Shown: one piece after another, positions 32,601-39,712 of the stretch | Layout of the letters: every line of letters begins with the position of its first letter | Position numbering within the stretch: the first letter of the stretch is position 1 | NCBI GenBank assembly: GCA_944393255.1 | Contig: CALXZP010000027.1 | Coordinates: 1 to 45,934, forward strand | Length of the DNA stretch: 45,934 nucleotides | Reading direction: 5' to 3' | Source: an uncultured Clostridia bacterium | Lineage (GTDB): Bacteria; Bacillota; Clostridia; UBA1381 | The notes under the pieces: generated by a model | Told to the model about the DNA's origin: nothing | Seen by the model: only the letters and a program-made list of their open reading frames with translations | The model's database searches: none | Made by a program: the position numbers and the translations under genes

Positions 32601-34663
32601 TCAACATCATAGACCGGAGTGCCCTTGCTGTCTATATACGTCGTATGTACCTGCACCGGCAGTCCGTACGCCGTGTCGCCCTCGTAGCCGTCGGGCAGCT
32701 GTATACCGTATGTTCCCGATACCTTTGAATAGTCGGAAAGTATCTGCAGTCTTGTTCTGCCCTCCGCCATATAGCGTCTGCTGAGAATATCGCGCACCGG
32801 CGATATAGTTCCGGCGTTCGACAGCACATATTTCGCAGCATCCTCGCCGCTGTAGGTCTGCATATACGGCGCTACGAACGGATAGTTCATCAGCGTGTTG
32901 CCCTTCTTAGATACGAGCGAAGCGTCGTACTCGTCAAGGCTCATGTCGGACGGCATTATGATATTTCTCCAGTCCTGCTGAAGGTTGGAGTATCCGCCCG
33001 GGCTCATGACCTTGAGATTGTTTCTGATGATTTCCTCGTCCTCAGACTGATTTTCAGTCCCTATTTGTCCCGTCCAGTCGAAATCACCCGTCCAGATCGC
33101 GCCTTCTATACTCGGATCCTCATCCTCAAGGCTCCTCGCACTCTTGGTGTTGTCGTAATTATCGATCGTATATGAGAACACGCCGCCCGAATACGTTCTT
33201 CCCTGGAAATACTTATAGGAACCAAAGGTGGTCGTATTACTGGTCGAACCTGCCGGCGACGGATTGCCCTTGAGGACAGCGTTGCCCACAACATTATATT
33301 TCGGGTTTGCGCCCATCCACTCGTAGTTACACAGGTCGAATGTGTACTTTGAGTTGAACACTACATTGTTTCTTACATCTATATATTCGTTATCAGCTAT
33401 ACGCGGCGCTCTCTGTCCGCAGTCGGCAATGTAGTTGCCGTAGAACGTGCCGTACTTCGGCTGGAATATTCCGGCGTAGTTATGCGCGCCCTTCTCATGC
33501 GGTGTGTTCCAGTAAAGACCCTTGCTGATAACGCAGTTCGACATGGTTATCTCCTCGCCCGCAACTCGGAAGCCCATATCAACGCCCCAGTTAAGCGTAC
33601 AGTGGTCTATGACCACGCGCTTGTTTGCGCCGGATATGGACAGCGGGTCGGACTGGTATGTGTCGCCTGCTTTCCTTACGTTTCCTATTCTTATGCTTAT
33701 GTTACGGATTATAACGTCCTCAACGTTTGAAAGGGTGATACCGTAGCCCTTGAGCTGTATACCCTCGCCCGGCGCGGTCTGACCCGCTATGGTGACGTTC
33801 GAATCTGCTTCGCCGCTCATCTTGAGCGCTCTGCCCAGGGACGTGAGGTCTATCGTGCCGCCAACGTCGAATACTATCGTACGTGCGCCCTCAGCAGTTT
33901 CCAATCCATAGCGCAAAGTTCCCGGCTCGTTCGCAGCCGAAAGCGATGTTACATGGTACACATAGCCGCCCGCGCCGCCGCGCGTCTGAGTGCCGTAGCC
34001 CTGCGCGCCGGGGAACGCCTCTGCGGCTACCGCAGTACGTATCGCCACCTCGTATTCGACCGTCTCCGAAGCTGCTCCGCATGTGAATACCGCTGTGAGC
34101 GTTACGACTACAGAGCCGACGTCGGGGCTTTTCTCAAGCTTTCCTTCGTTTGAGAGCCACTCCGGATCGGACGACGTCCATTCTATATTCACCCTGCCGT
34201 TGCCCTTGCCCGCGCTGACGCTCGTCGGGAGATGTATACTCGACGTTATTACCTTGCGCGTGCCGTCCTCATTGAAATTGAGCTTTGCAAGCAGATCTTT
34301 TACATAATCGATCTTATCCTGATCGGTCTGTGGCGCGTCCTGCGCCGAAAGTACGCCGAACGTTTCCGGCTCAGCTTCCTCGGCCGGCTCCGCCGCGGCT
34401 TCCGTCTCAGCCGGAGCGTCTGTCTCCGACGCCGTCTCCGTCACGGCCGGTTCCGGATCTCCGGTCGGCTCGGCGGACTCTGAGGGCAGCGCCGCATCAG
34501 GCTCATCGTCAAGAGACGGGAACTCCGTGATCAGTTCCGATGATGAAACAACGTCTTCGGGACTCTGCTCAGCCGCATCCTCCGCAAACGCCGGGAACGA
34601 TGACAGAAGCATGGACGCCGCTATAAGCAGCACCGAAAATCTTCGCATTGATCTTCTTTTCAT
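29594..34663 (-). CDS. Cell-wall-anchored pectate lyase (PL1) with C-terminal SLH domains
   Basis: A 1689-residue exported enzyme. Signal peptide to ~27; acidic linker; Ig-like domain at ~113-210; PL1 beta-helix at ~215-650, with AGQTAPGEGI (293-302), a DHCTLNWGVDM calcium-site region (353-363) and a QRAPR stretch at 417-421 where other PL1 lyases have HDSRNPR; a calcium-loop-like segment (DFDSNGDGIPDFF); a fibronectin-III domain at ~1000-1090; a LamG-like domain at ~1230-1420; a poly-Gly linker; and three SLH units from ~1500. It cleaves polygalacturonan by beta-elimination while attached to the wall. The ATG at 34663 is chosen because AAGGAGAGAGG lies just upstream; the frame is open 13 codons further. 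It follows the binding-protein gene in the large operon. Confidence 0.9.
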   Translation of the reverse strand: MKRRSMRRFSVLLIAASMLLSSFPAFAEDAAEQSPEDVVSSSELITEFPSLDDEPDAALPSESAEPTGDPEPAVTETASETDAPAETEAAAEPAEEAEPETFGVLSAQDAPQTDQDKIDYVKDLLAKLNFNEDGTRKVITSSIHLPTSVSAGKGNGRVNIEWTSSDPEWLSNEGKLEKSPDVGSVVVTLTAVFTCGAASETVEYEVAIRTAVAAEAFPGAQGYGTQTRGGAGGYVYHVTSLSAANEPGTLRYGLETAEGARTIVFDVGGTIDLTSLGRALKMSGEADSNVTIAGQTAPGEGIQLKGYGITLSNVEDVIIRNISIRIGNVRKAGDTYQSDPLSISGANKRVVIDHCTLNWGVDMGFRVAGEEITMSNCVISKGLYWNTPHEKGAHNYAGIFQPKYGTFYGNYIADCGQRAPRIADNEYIDVRNNVVFNSKYTFDLCNYEWMGANPKYNVVGNAVLKGNPSPAGSTSNTTTFGSYKYFQGRTYSGGVFSYTIDNYDNTKSARSLEDEDPSIEGAIWTGDFDWTGQIGTENQSEDEEIIRNNLKVMSPGGYSNLQQDWRNIIMPSDMSLDEYDASLVSKKGNTLMNYPFVAPYMQTYSGEDAAKYVLSNAGTISPVRDILSRRYMAEGRTRLQILSDYSKVSGTYGIQLPDGYEGDTAYGLPVQVHTTYIDSKGTPVYDVDGSTVSDPSNYTVKEQFKFVSCEDHLDSLYATDGTNKYLVVIDDYAETADGYDDGEGLYDAFSVYDINHTELKRPSDYAHTEDMTWTLNGKNVKLKFADWGDGAGNYDHANNPGSDGNFGTPDVDMEWNEYDWPQLPKTVREGDFDSNGDGIPDFFVELMGWDKKEGYSSSNDISREDYEGRGYTNLEYYINEFCAGDQEIEDGPEAEPVNAENVRDGSSRYDTHSSHEILFNTVRRAKAIVYYNEGSEFDASAATEVKLNSVYDKNASNYNTAGDFETYFAAILSGLKPDTTYSYKIRTYSDTGVEQLSEQYTFRTKAASTGKPEAPRVTKCVPFDERITLTFEPGSEEKTYEQVGWESDSNSSNKRYLTLISSNEYDTKTDHYELRVSTDPDFDTVIREVTNIPATTGQYVISNTSTTPESQKLQNGEQYYIELTAVSADGTKSDPAVYNQKELIMLDEVDQNGNQLYEVAGIKVDGGRVSEYEEKNDHSFSTVAVEPTRYVVNADYARDMKEYGIQENETNKFITVFGDIEDWYIYTLGGIPIPSSHTLDGDELYGTEHDPILLLRDESHDHGFTYAKKFDTPLSGRSTIHAKIMIRDEELDPMNQAPEFRFYLQQDSAQSDASTADEGESDVESSATSEAATFGNIVTLQFTKNEIIYNGGSSISRYSTDTWYDIKIQLDADAGICNLYINDSLVGRNLEYSESATSNTVARWQLGSRLAGTQDVFIEYMYAYTGWEDIDEDPDSTHEPVPTVKPGSSTPTGGGGGGGGGGGGGTPSTAAPTETPEPSGSPSATQTPSGTPEPSGGTEFSDMDGYEWAEEAVSALAERGIVSGTGGNAFEPGRDVTRAEFAAMLMRGFGLMDETAECDYTDVPEDAWYYSAVATASKLGVVNGMGDGTFGTQLSISRQDMAVMTVRLFEALDKELPKVRETGGFADDGDIADYAKDAVEKLYEAGIIDGVGNNVFDPNGTANRAAAAKVLYGALLPDWTSEKQEGNND
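30270..30309 (-). repeat. Poly-glycine codon repeat in the pectate lyase linker
   Basis: About thirteen consecutive GGN codons between the LamG-like domain and the Thr/Pro/Ser-rich stretch before the SLH units. Confidence 0.8.
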
Positions 34664-34689
34664 TTCCTCTCTCCTTCTGTATGCACATA

Positions 34690-34719
34690 AAGCCGAGTGC
34701 ATTTTTCATACCTCGGCTT
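34690..34719 (-). other. Intercistronic hairpin behind the binding-protein gene
   Basis: An 8 bp stem (34690-34697 with 34712-34719) with a 14-base loop, 13 bases past the binding-protein stop, followed by TATGTGC on the minus strand. It is not a full terminator. Such hairpins often stabilise the upstream message and reduce read-through, giving more binding protein than downstream products. Confidence 0.55.
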
Positions 34720-34732
34720 GTATGCTTATTGG

Positions 34733-36415
34733 TTATTCTCCGAGACTTGCCTGTGTTCTTTCAAACACTTCATTCTGCAGATCTACAAAATCCTGCAAGC
34801 CTACGCGGTTCATATCGCTGATATACTGGTTCCAGTCGTTATCGTCCGCCGGATCCATATCTCCGAAAATGAATCTCGCCATATATTCGTCACGCTTTGT
34901 TGCGAGAGCTGTTGCAAGGTCTGTGTAACGGCTTTCTTCCTCGCTTGTATAACGCATCGGAATATCTTCTATATAATAGTAGTTATCGGTCTCAGTCTTG
35001 CTCATGAAGCTCTGATACAGATCCTCTATCTTGGAGCCTCTGTCCTCCCAGAACTTCTTGGGCTGCTTGCCGAACATCGACGGTATGCCGAGCGCTTCCG
35101 CGATCTTTGTTCCTTTAGTGTTGTTAGCCATGTCGTACCAGCCGTCGTTAACTACCGGAACAACGAGCTTTCCGTCTTTCATAACGCCCCAGTTCTCTTC
35201 ATAGCCCGGGTCGTCGGCAACGGTCGATGCATCCTCATAATGGAAGCTCTCGCCCTCTACACCGTATGTATGATATACCTGACCTTCCGGAGTAGCCGCC
35301 CAGTCGAAGTATTTCAGAACTGCATCCAGCTTGCCCTCTTCGCTCTCGCAGCTTGTTGAGAACGCCGGACCGTAATCCGAATAGAGCGGATCCTTCTTGA
35401 ACACGGTACCCTTTTCGGGATGAGCCGTGATCATAGTATCGGTCGGGCTCCATAATCCGCCCTCTTTGCCGTTTACGTTCGTCTTTGTTGTGAAGCCTTC
35501 CGCATTGTATACATAGTTATATGTTATCATTGCATTATCGGTAGCACATCTTGACGAGAAACGGTCTGTTTCGAGCGAAAGTATCTCCTTATCAAGATAG
35601 TTGAGATCGTTGAGTTCTCTCATGAAGATATACATATCACGTGCATCATCAGTAGCCATAGCATACGCTACAAATTCTTCGTCCTTCGGATCGTAGAACG
35701 AGTTTCTCGAAAGGATAAGCTCCGGCATACCGAACGCCTGGAAGAAACCTGTGAGCGAGCTGGTCTTCTGACCGTTTGAGGATATCAGGATCTTATCCGG
35801 ATATTTCTCTTTGAGCACACGGCAGACCTCAAGGAATTCATCGGTCGTCTCGGGGAATTCAAGTCCGAGATCGTCGAAGATATCCTTTCTGTAGAGCCAG
35901 CACATCTGAGCCTTTTCCTGACGGAGCGAAGGCAGATAGTACAGCTTGCCGTCAGACGAAGCAGCGAGGTTATATACCTCCTCCATGCTGTCGCCGAACA
36001 GCTTTACATAGTTCGGCATCTTTTCACAGAGATCCTCGTAGCTGTCGGCTACGGGCGCAAGCATCTGCTGGTTTGCCCAGCCCTTGTAGTTTGTTTCCTT
36101 ACCGCCTGTGGTTATATCAGGAGCGTCGTTTGTAGCAAAGTACGTATTCGTCTTTGTTTCCCAGTCCGTTCTTGCGATCCTGTCGTAGTTGAACACAATG
36201 CCGAAATCATCGTAGAGCATGTTGTCAAACTCGTTATCGTTCGTTTCCGGATAGGTCGTGTCGCCCTGAATGTACATATTGTAGTTATATGTATAGATCT
36301 TTCTGCCGTCCTCGTCGGTATAGCTCTTGCCGGGCGGGTTTATGCCGCCGCAGCCGGCAAGCGTTGAAGCGACAAGAACAAACGCGCCGATCTTCAGCAA
36401 ATTCTTTTTCTTCAT
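34733..36415 (-). CDS. ABC transporter substrate-binding lipoprotein (LplA/family 1 type)
   Basis: A 560-residue lipoprotein: a short basic N-terminus, hydrophobic stretch and lipobox LAGC with Cys22 as lipid anchor. The rest is a long family-1 sugar-binding fold (APDITTGGKETNYKGWANQQMLAPVADSYED; CWLYRKDIFDDLGLEFPETTDEF; AFSTSCESEEGKLDAVLKYFDWAATPEGQ). This long group pairs with LplB/LplC-type permeases lacking their own ATPase gene and commonly binds oligo-uronides or other plant oligosaccharides. The exact ligand is inferred to be pectin-derived from the operon. It lies 20 bases behind the second permease gene. Confidence 0.92.
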   Translation of the reverse strand: MKKKNLLKIGAFVLVASTLAGCGGINPPGKSYTDEDGRKIYTYNYNMYIQGDTTYPETNDNEFDNMLYDDFGIVFNYDRIARTDWETKTNTYFATNDAPDITTGGKETNYKGWANQQMLAPVADSYEDLCEKMPNYVKLFGDSMEEVYNLAASSDGKLYYLPSLRQEKAQMCWLYRKDIFDDLGLEFPETTDEFLEVCRVLKEKYPDKILISSNGQKTSSLTGFFQAFGMPELILSRNSFYDPKDEEFVAYAMATDDARDMYIFMRELNDLNYLDKEILSLETDRFSSRCATDNAMITYNYVYNAEGFTTKTNVNGKEGGLWSPTDTMITAHPEKGTVFKKDPLYSDYGPAFSTSCESEEGKLDAVLKYFDWAATPEGQVYHTYGVEGESFHYEDASTVADDPGYEENWGVMKDGKLVVPVVNDGWYDMANNTKGTKIAEALGIPSMFGKQPKKFWEDRGSKIEDLYQSFMSKTETDNYYYIEDIPMRYTSEEESRYTDLATALATKRDEYMARFIFGDMDPADDNDWNQYISDMNRVGLQDFVDLQNEVFERTQASLGE

Positions 36416-36435
36416 AGAACAATGCTCCTTTCAAA

Positions 36436-37338
36436 TCAGCCTTTAACTCCGCCGACCATAACGCCCTTTACAAAGTGCTTCTGGATGAACGGATATACAA
36501 TAACCATCGGGATGACGGATATGAACAGCGTAGCGTATTTTACTGTTTCGGTATTTACACTCTCGCCGAGAGCGTCCTGCATGGATGTATCGCCCATTGC
36601 AGCAAGCTCAGCCGCCATCTGGTTCTGCATGATTATCTGACGGATGATCAGCTGGAGCGGGAACTTTGAGCTGTCCGCAAGGTAGAGCATAGCGCTGAAC
36701 CATGAGTTCCACATATATACTCCGTAGAACAGACCTACAGTTGCAAGAGCCGCCTTTGAAAGCGGAAGCATTATCTTTGTAAATATCGTTATCTCATTTG
36801 CGCCGTCGATGAACGCCGCCTCCTCAAGCGTTTCCGGTACGCTCTGGAAGAATGAACGCATAACTACCAGATTGTATGTTGAAACCGCCGACGGAAGTAT
36901 CAATGCCCACATGCTGTCAAGCAGGCCGAGGTTTCTTACTACCAGGTAGTTAGGAGCGATACCTGCGTTGAAGAACATCGTTACCACAACCACTACCGAG
37001 AAGAAAGCCTTGAACGGCACTCTTGAGCTTGAACGCGAAAGCGGATACGCCATCGTTGTTGTAAGAGCAAGTGAAACGACTGTATAAACAGCTGTGTATA
37101 TTACCGAATTCACAAACGATCTCGGAACCGTTCCCGCTGTGAATACTACCTTATATGCGCTCAGTGTGAAGTCCACCGGCAAAAATCTTATCAGTCCCGC
37201 TTCGTACGCAGTCGAGGAGGATACTGAAACCGAGAATATGTATATGATCGGATATAATGTAACGATCATCAGAAGCAGCAGCGTTATGAATATTATAACG
37301 TCGAGCAGCCTGGACGATAGTGAAGTATCTTTTACCAT
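36436..37338 (-). CDS. ABC sugar permease, LplC/YtcP type
   Basis: A 300-residue membrane protein with six predicted segments, starting at LLDVIIFITLLLLMIVTLYPIIY. The permease EAA loop is clear: EEAAFIDGANEITIFTKIMLPLSK (about residues 188-211), the contact site for the ATPase. It belongs to the carbohydrate-uptake CUT1 group, subfamily with LplB partners. The operon has no ATPase gene; a shared MsmK-like ATPase elsewhere in the genome is expected for such systems. It lies 22 bases after the LplB-type gene and 20 bases before the lipoprotein gene. Confidence 0.92.
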   Translation of the reverse strand: MVKDTSLSSRLLDVIIFITLLLLMIVTLYPIIYIFSVSVSSSTAYEAGLIRFLPVDFTLSAYKVVFTAGTVPRSFVNSVIYTAVYTVVSLALTTTMAYPLSRSSSRVPFKAFFSVVVVVTMFFNAGIAPNYLVVRNLGLLDSMWALILPSAVSTYNLVVMRSFFQSVPETLEEAAFIDGANEITIFTKIMLPLSKAALATVGLFYGVYMWNSWFSAMLYLADSSKFPLQLIIRQIIMQNQMAAELAAMGDTSMQDALGESVNTETVKYATLFISVIPMVIVYPFIQKHFVKGVMVGGVKG

Positions 37339-37360
37339 TCCTCAAATTCCTCCTTAAATA

Positions 37361-38371
37361 TCAGAATAAGCTTGTTTCGGTCATTTTCTTCGAAATGAAG
37401 TTTGCAATGAGAACGAGTATAACGTTTATTCCGGCGTTGAACAGACCGACTGCCGATGAATAGTCAAACTCACCCTTGCCGATACCGAGTGAATATATGT
37501 ACGTACTGAGTATCTGTGATTTCTCATAGGTCGTCTCTCTCTGGAGAAGAAGGGCCTTATCCGAGCCGAGCGACATGATCTTACCTATCTGCATTACGAG
37601 CAGTATAACTATCGTAGGTCTGATGACCTGTACCGATATATGCCACATCTTCTGAACTCTTGTAGCTCCGTCGAGCGTTGCCGCCTCGTAGAGCTCCTGA
37701 TCGACGCCCGAGAGCGCCGCGATGTATACGATCGCGCTCCAGCCTATGCCCTGCCATACGTCCGAGGCTATGTAGATAGTTCTGAAATATGCCGGGTTAT
37801 CCAGAAAAGCGATACCCTGGTCTATAACTCCTATCTTGAGCAGCAGCTGGTTAAGTATACCTTCGTTCGCATAGCTTCCCGCCGATGCAAGCGTTCCCTG
37901 TGATGAAAGGAACAATGTGATCATACCTGCGATAGCGGCTACCGATACGAAGTGCGGAAGATAGGATATCGTCTGAACTATTTTCTTCATCTTCATCGAG
38001 CGCATCTCATTTATGAACAATGCAAGGATGATAGACAACGGGAACAGCCACACGATGTTGAGCAAGCTCAGCGCTATAGTATTCCACACGTAATTGAGCA
38101 TGTCCGGCGTCTGCAAAAATCGTATAAAATGCTCGAAGCCGAAGCTCTCAGCCCACGGACTCTTTAAAATGCCCAGAGCCGGTTTGAAATCCTTGAATGC
38201 GATCAGCAATCCGCCCATAGGGACATAGTGGAATATGATGTAGTACACAAAGCCGGGGAGCATGAGCAAAAGTAAGAATTTGCTGCGCTTTGCCTTGCGA
38301 AGCTCTGTTTTCCACCATGCGGATATACCCACCTTCTCTTTCTTTTCTACGGCCTTTGCTTTAGATGCCAT
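37361..38371 (-). CDS. ABC sugar permease, LplB type, first gene of the pectin operon
   Basis: A 336-residue membrane protein. After a basic N-terminal tail it has six hydrophobic segments (FLLLLMLPGFVYYIIFHYVPM being the first) and the EAA loop YEAATLDGATRVQKMWHISV near residue 238. With the LplC-type protein it forms the transmembrane channel of the importer. AGGAGGTGA lies 7 bases before the ATG. As promoter-proximal gene it is followed without a strong terminator by eight more minus-strand genes down to 17826. The operator-like dyad at 38458-38480 and a promoter with TATAAT lie upstream. Confidence 0.92.
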   Translation of the reverse strand: MASKAKAVEKKEKVGISAWWKTELRKAKRSKFLLLLMLPGFVYYIIFHYVPMGGLLIAFKDFKPALGILKSPWAESFGFEHFIRFLQTPDMLNYVWNTIALSLLNIVWLFPLSIILALFINEMRSMKMKKIVQTISYLPHFVSVAAIAGMITLFLSSQGTLASAGSYANEGILNQLLLKIGVIDQGIAFLDNPAYFRTIYIASDVWQGIGWSAIVYIAALSGVDQELYEAATLDGATRVQKMWHISVQVIRPTIVILLVMQIGKIMSLGSDKALLLQRETTYEKSQILSTYIYSLGIGKGEFDYSSAVGLFNAGINVILVLIANFISKKMTETSLF

Positions 38372-38413
38372 AGAAAATCACCTCCTGTTCTTTTATTCTT
38401 CGATTATATATAT

Positions 38414-38442
38414 ATTATAAAGCTTTATTGTTGTATTTTCCA
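38414..38442 (-). promoter_or_regulatory. Promoter of the nine-gene pectin operon
   Basis: TGGAAA (38437-38442) and TATAAT (38414-38419) on the minus strand with a 17-base spacer, 43 bases before the LplB-type start codon. The -35 box is weak, in line with need for an activator. Confidence 0.7.
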
Positions 38443-38457
38443 TATAGTTTTTTGACC

Positions 38458-38480
38458 TTGAGCACGGATTTTTTGTTCAA
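38458..38480. promoter_or_regulatory. Dyad operator upstream of the pectin operon
   Basis: Inverted half-sites TTGAGCA (38458-38464) and TGTTCAA (38474-38480) with a 9-base spacer. The left edge is 44 bases from the near edge of the -10 box, exactly as for the matching dyad before the GH105 gene at 13226-13248. Remaining sequence of the 426 bp gap (38481-38640) is AT-rich with no gene seen. Confidence 0.7.
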
Positions 38481-38662
38481 TTCTTATACAACAACTATTA
38501 AATTATTGTTCATCTCGTTAAAAATAGCACAAAAAAGGCTTAGAATTGTCTCTGTATCAGTTTTTTACCTATCCTGCCGAAAATTACTCTCTATTATACA
38601 TATTTTCAAGAAAATCCCGACTTTCATGCGCAAAAAAAATGTAAATGGTACTTTTAGCTGTG

Positions 38663-38691
38663 TTGACAAGGCGCACCGTTTATGCTATAAT
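38663..38691 (+). promoter_or_regulatory. Consensus sigma-A promoter of the AraC-type gene
   Basis: TTGACA (38663-38668), 17-base spacer, TATAAT (38686-38691). The start codon is at 38798, giving a leader of about 100 bases. The leader holds a CCGGGC/GCCCGG stem (38725-38730 with 38746-38751) followed by TTTT, a possible weak attenuator. Confidence 0.88.
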
Positions 38692-38797
38692 AAATACAAT
38701 GAAAGAAATACAGAGAATGACCGGCCGGGCTGCACGCGCTTCATTGCCCGGTTTTCGGAATATATACACAGGTAATTTCCACGAAGGAGGACTTTTT

Positions 38798-39652
38798 ATG
38801 GGGCTGCCGATAGATAAAGACATATACATAGAAACGCTGAGCGAAGAAGACTCAAGCGGTATGAACCAATCTCATTTTCATGACTATTACGAAATTTTCT
38901 ATCTTCTTGAAGGAAAAAGAAGATATTTTATAAACCACACGCTCTACGACGTACTGCCGCACGAGCTCATTCTTGTCAACAAAGGCGACGTTCACCTTTC
39001 CAAGCCGCTCGACGACCCGGCCCAGCCCGCGACGGGCAACAAGTACGCAAGGTTTCTGATAACCTTTTCGGATGATTTTCTCGATTCTCTCGGCAGCGCG
39101 TTCGACCGCGATTTCATGATGAAAATATTCAACCAGAAAAAGATACGCATCCCGGAGACAATGCAGAACAGCTTCAGCATGCTGCTCCACAAAATGCATA
39201 ACAGGATAGGCAACGACGACGAATATTCACAGTACATATGCAAGCTTACGATGATAGAGCTGCTCGTTACGCTGAACAACATCTCCGAGAAAAACGTCCA
39301 TACTCTCATGGATAACCTGACCGTTTACGAGGACAGGATACAGGAGGTATGCCACTACATATGCAATTATTACAACGAGCCTATAACGCTTGAGCAGATG
39401 GCAAAGATCGCTTACATGAGTCCTACCTATTTTTCAAAAAAGTTCAAGCGCGTTACCGGCTTCGGTCTCAAGGAATACCTGAACAATATCCGTATCAGAA
39501 TGGCGACCAACCTTCTTATGGAAACGCAGTATTCCATAACCGAGATAGCCGCATACTGCGGTTATAACGACAGCAACTATTTCGGCGACGTTTTCAAAAA
39601 GATAGTCGGCGTTTCTCCTATTAAATACAGAAAAGAACACTATATAGACTGA
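38798..39652 (+). CDS. AraC-family transcriptional regulator with cupin sensor domain
   Basis: A 284-residue regulator. Residues ~15-110 form a cupin-type ligand-binding domain (HFHDYYEIFYLLEGKRRYFI; LPHELILVNKGDVHLSKP). Residues ~180-284 carry the AraC double HTH (EPITLEQMAKIAYMSPTYFSKKFKRVTG; then YSITEIAAYCGYNDSNYFGDVFKKIVGVSPIKYRK). The ATG at 38798 follows AAGGAGG at 8 bases; the frame opens earlier but without a ribosome site. It is divergent from the pectin operon and followed by a terminator, so it stands alone. It is the best local candidate to sense a pectin breakdown product and activate the ABC/pectin operon and GH105, possibly through the shared dyad. That link is inferred. Confidence 0.92.
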   Translation: MGLPIDKDIYIETLSEEDSSGMNQSHFHDYYEIFYLLEGKRRYFINHTLYDVLPHELILVNKGDVHLSKPLDDPAQPATGNKYARFLITFSDDFLDSLGSAFDRDFMMKIFNQKKIRIPETMQNSFSMLLHKMHNRIGNDDEYSQYICKLTMIELLVTLNNISEKNVHTLMDNLTVYEDRIQEVCHYICNYYNEPITLEQMAKIAYMSPTYFSKKFKRVTGFGLKEYLNNIRIRMATNLLMETQYSITEIAAYCGYNDSNYFGDVFKKIVGVSPIKYRKEHYID

Positions 39653-39658
39653 ACATTT

Positions 39659-39692
39659 TTTATATCCCCGGCGGGCGCGCCGGGGATATTTT
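39659..39692 (+). terminator. Terminator of the AraC-type gene
   Basis: Stem ATATCCCCGGC paired with GCCGGGGATAT, then TTTTTT on the plus strand, immediately after the stop codon. It lacks a T-run on the other strand, so the PL1 pair reading toward it is less well stopped. Confidence 0.9.
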
Positions 39693-39712
39693 TTAATTTT
39701 CAAATGTTTTAT

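Noticed and set aside
38700..38797. Leader peptide or extended N-terminus of the AraC-type regulator
   Set aside because: The frame is open upstream, but the AAGGAGG site at about 38784-38790 clearly sets the start at 38798, and the upstream residues show no domain similarity.
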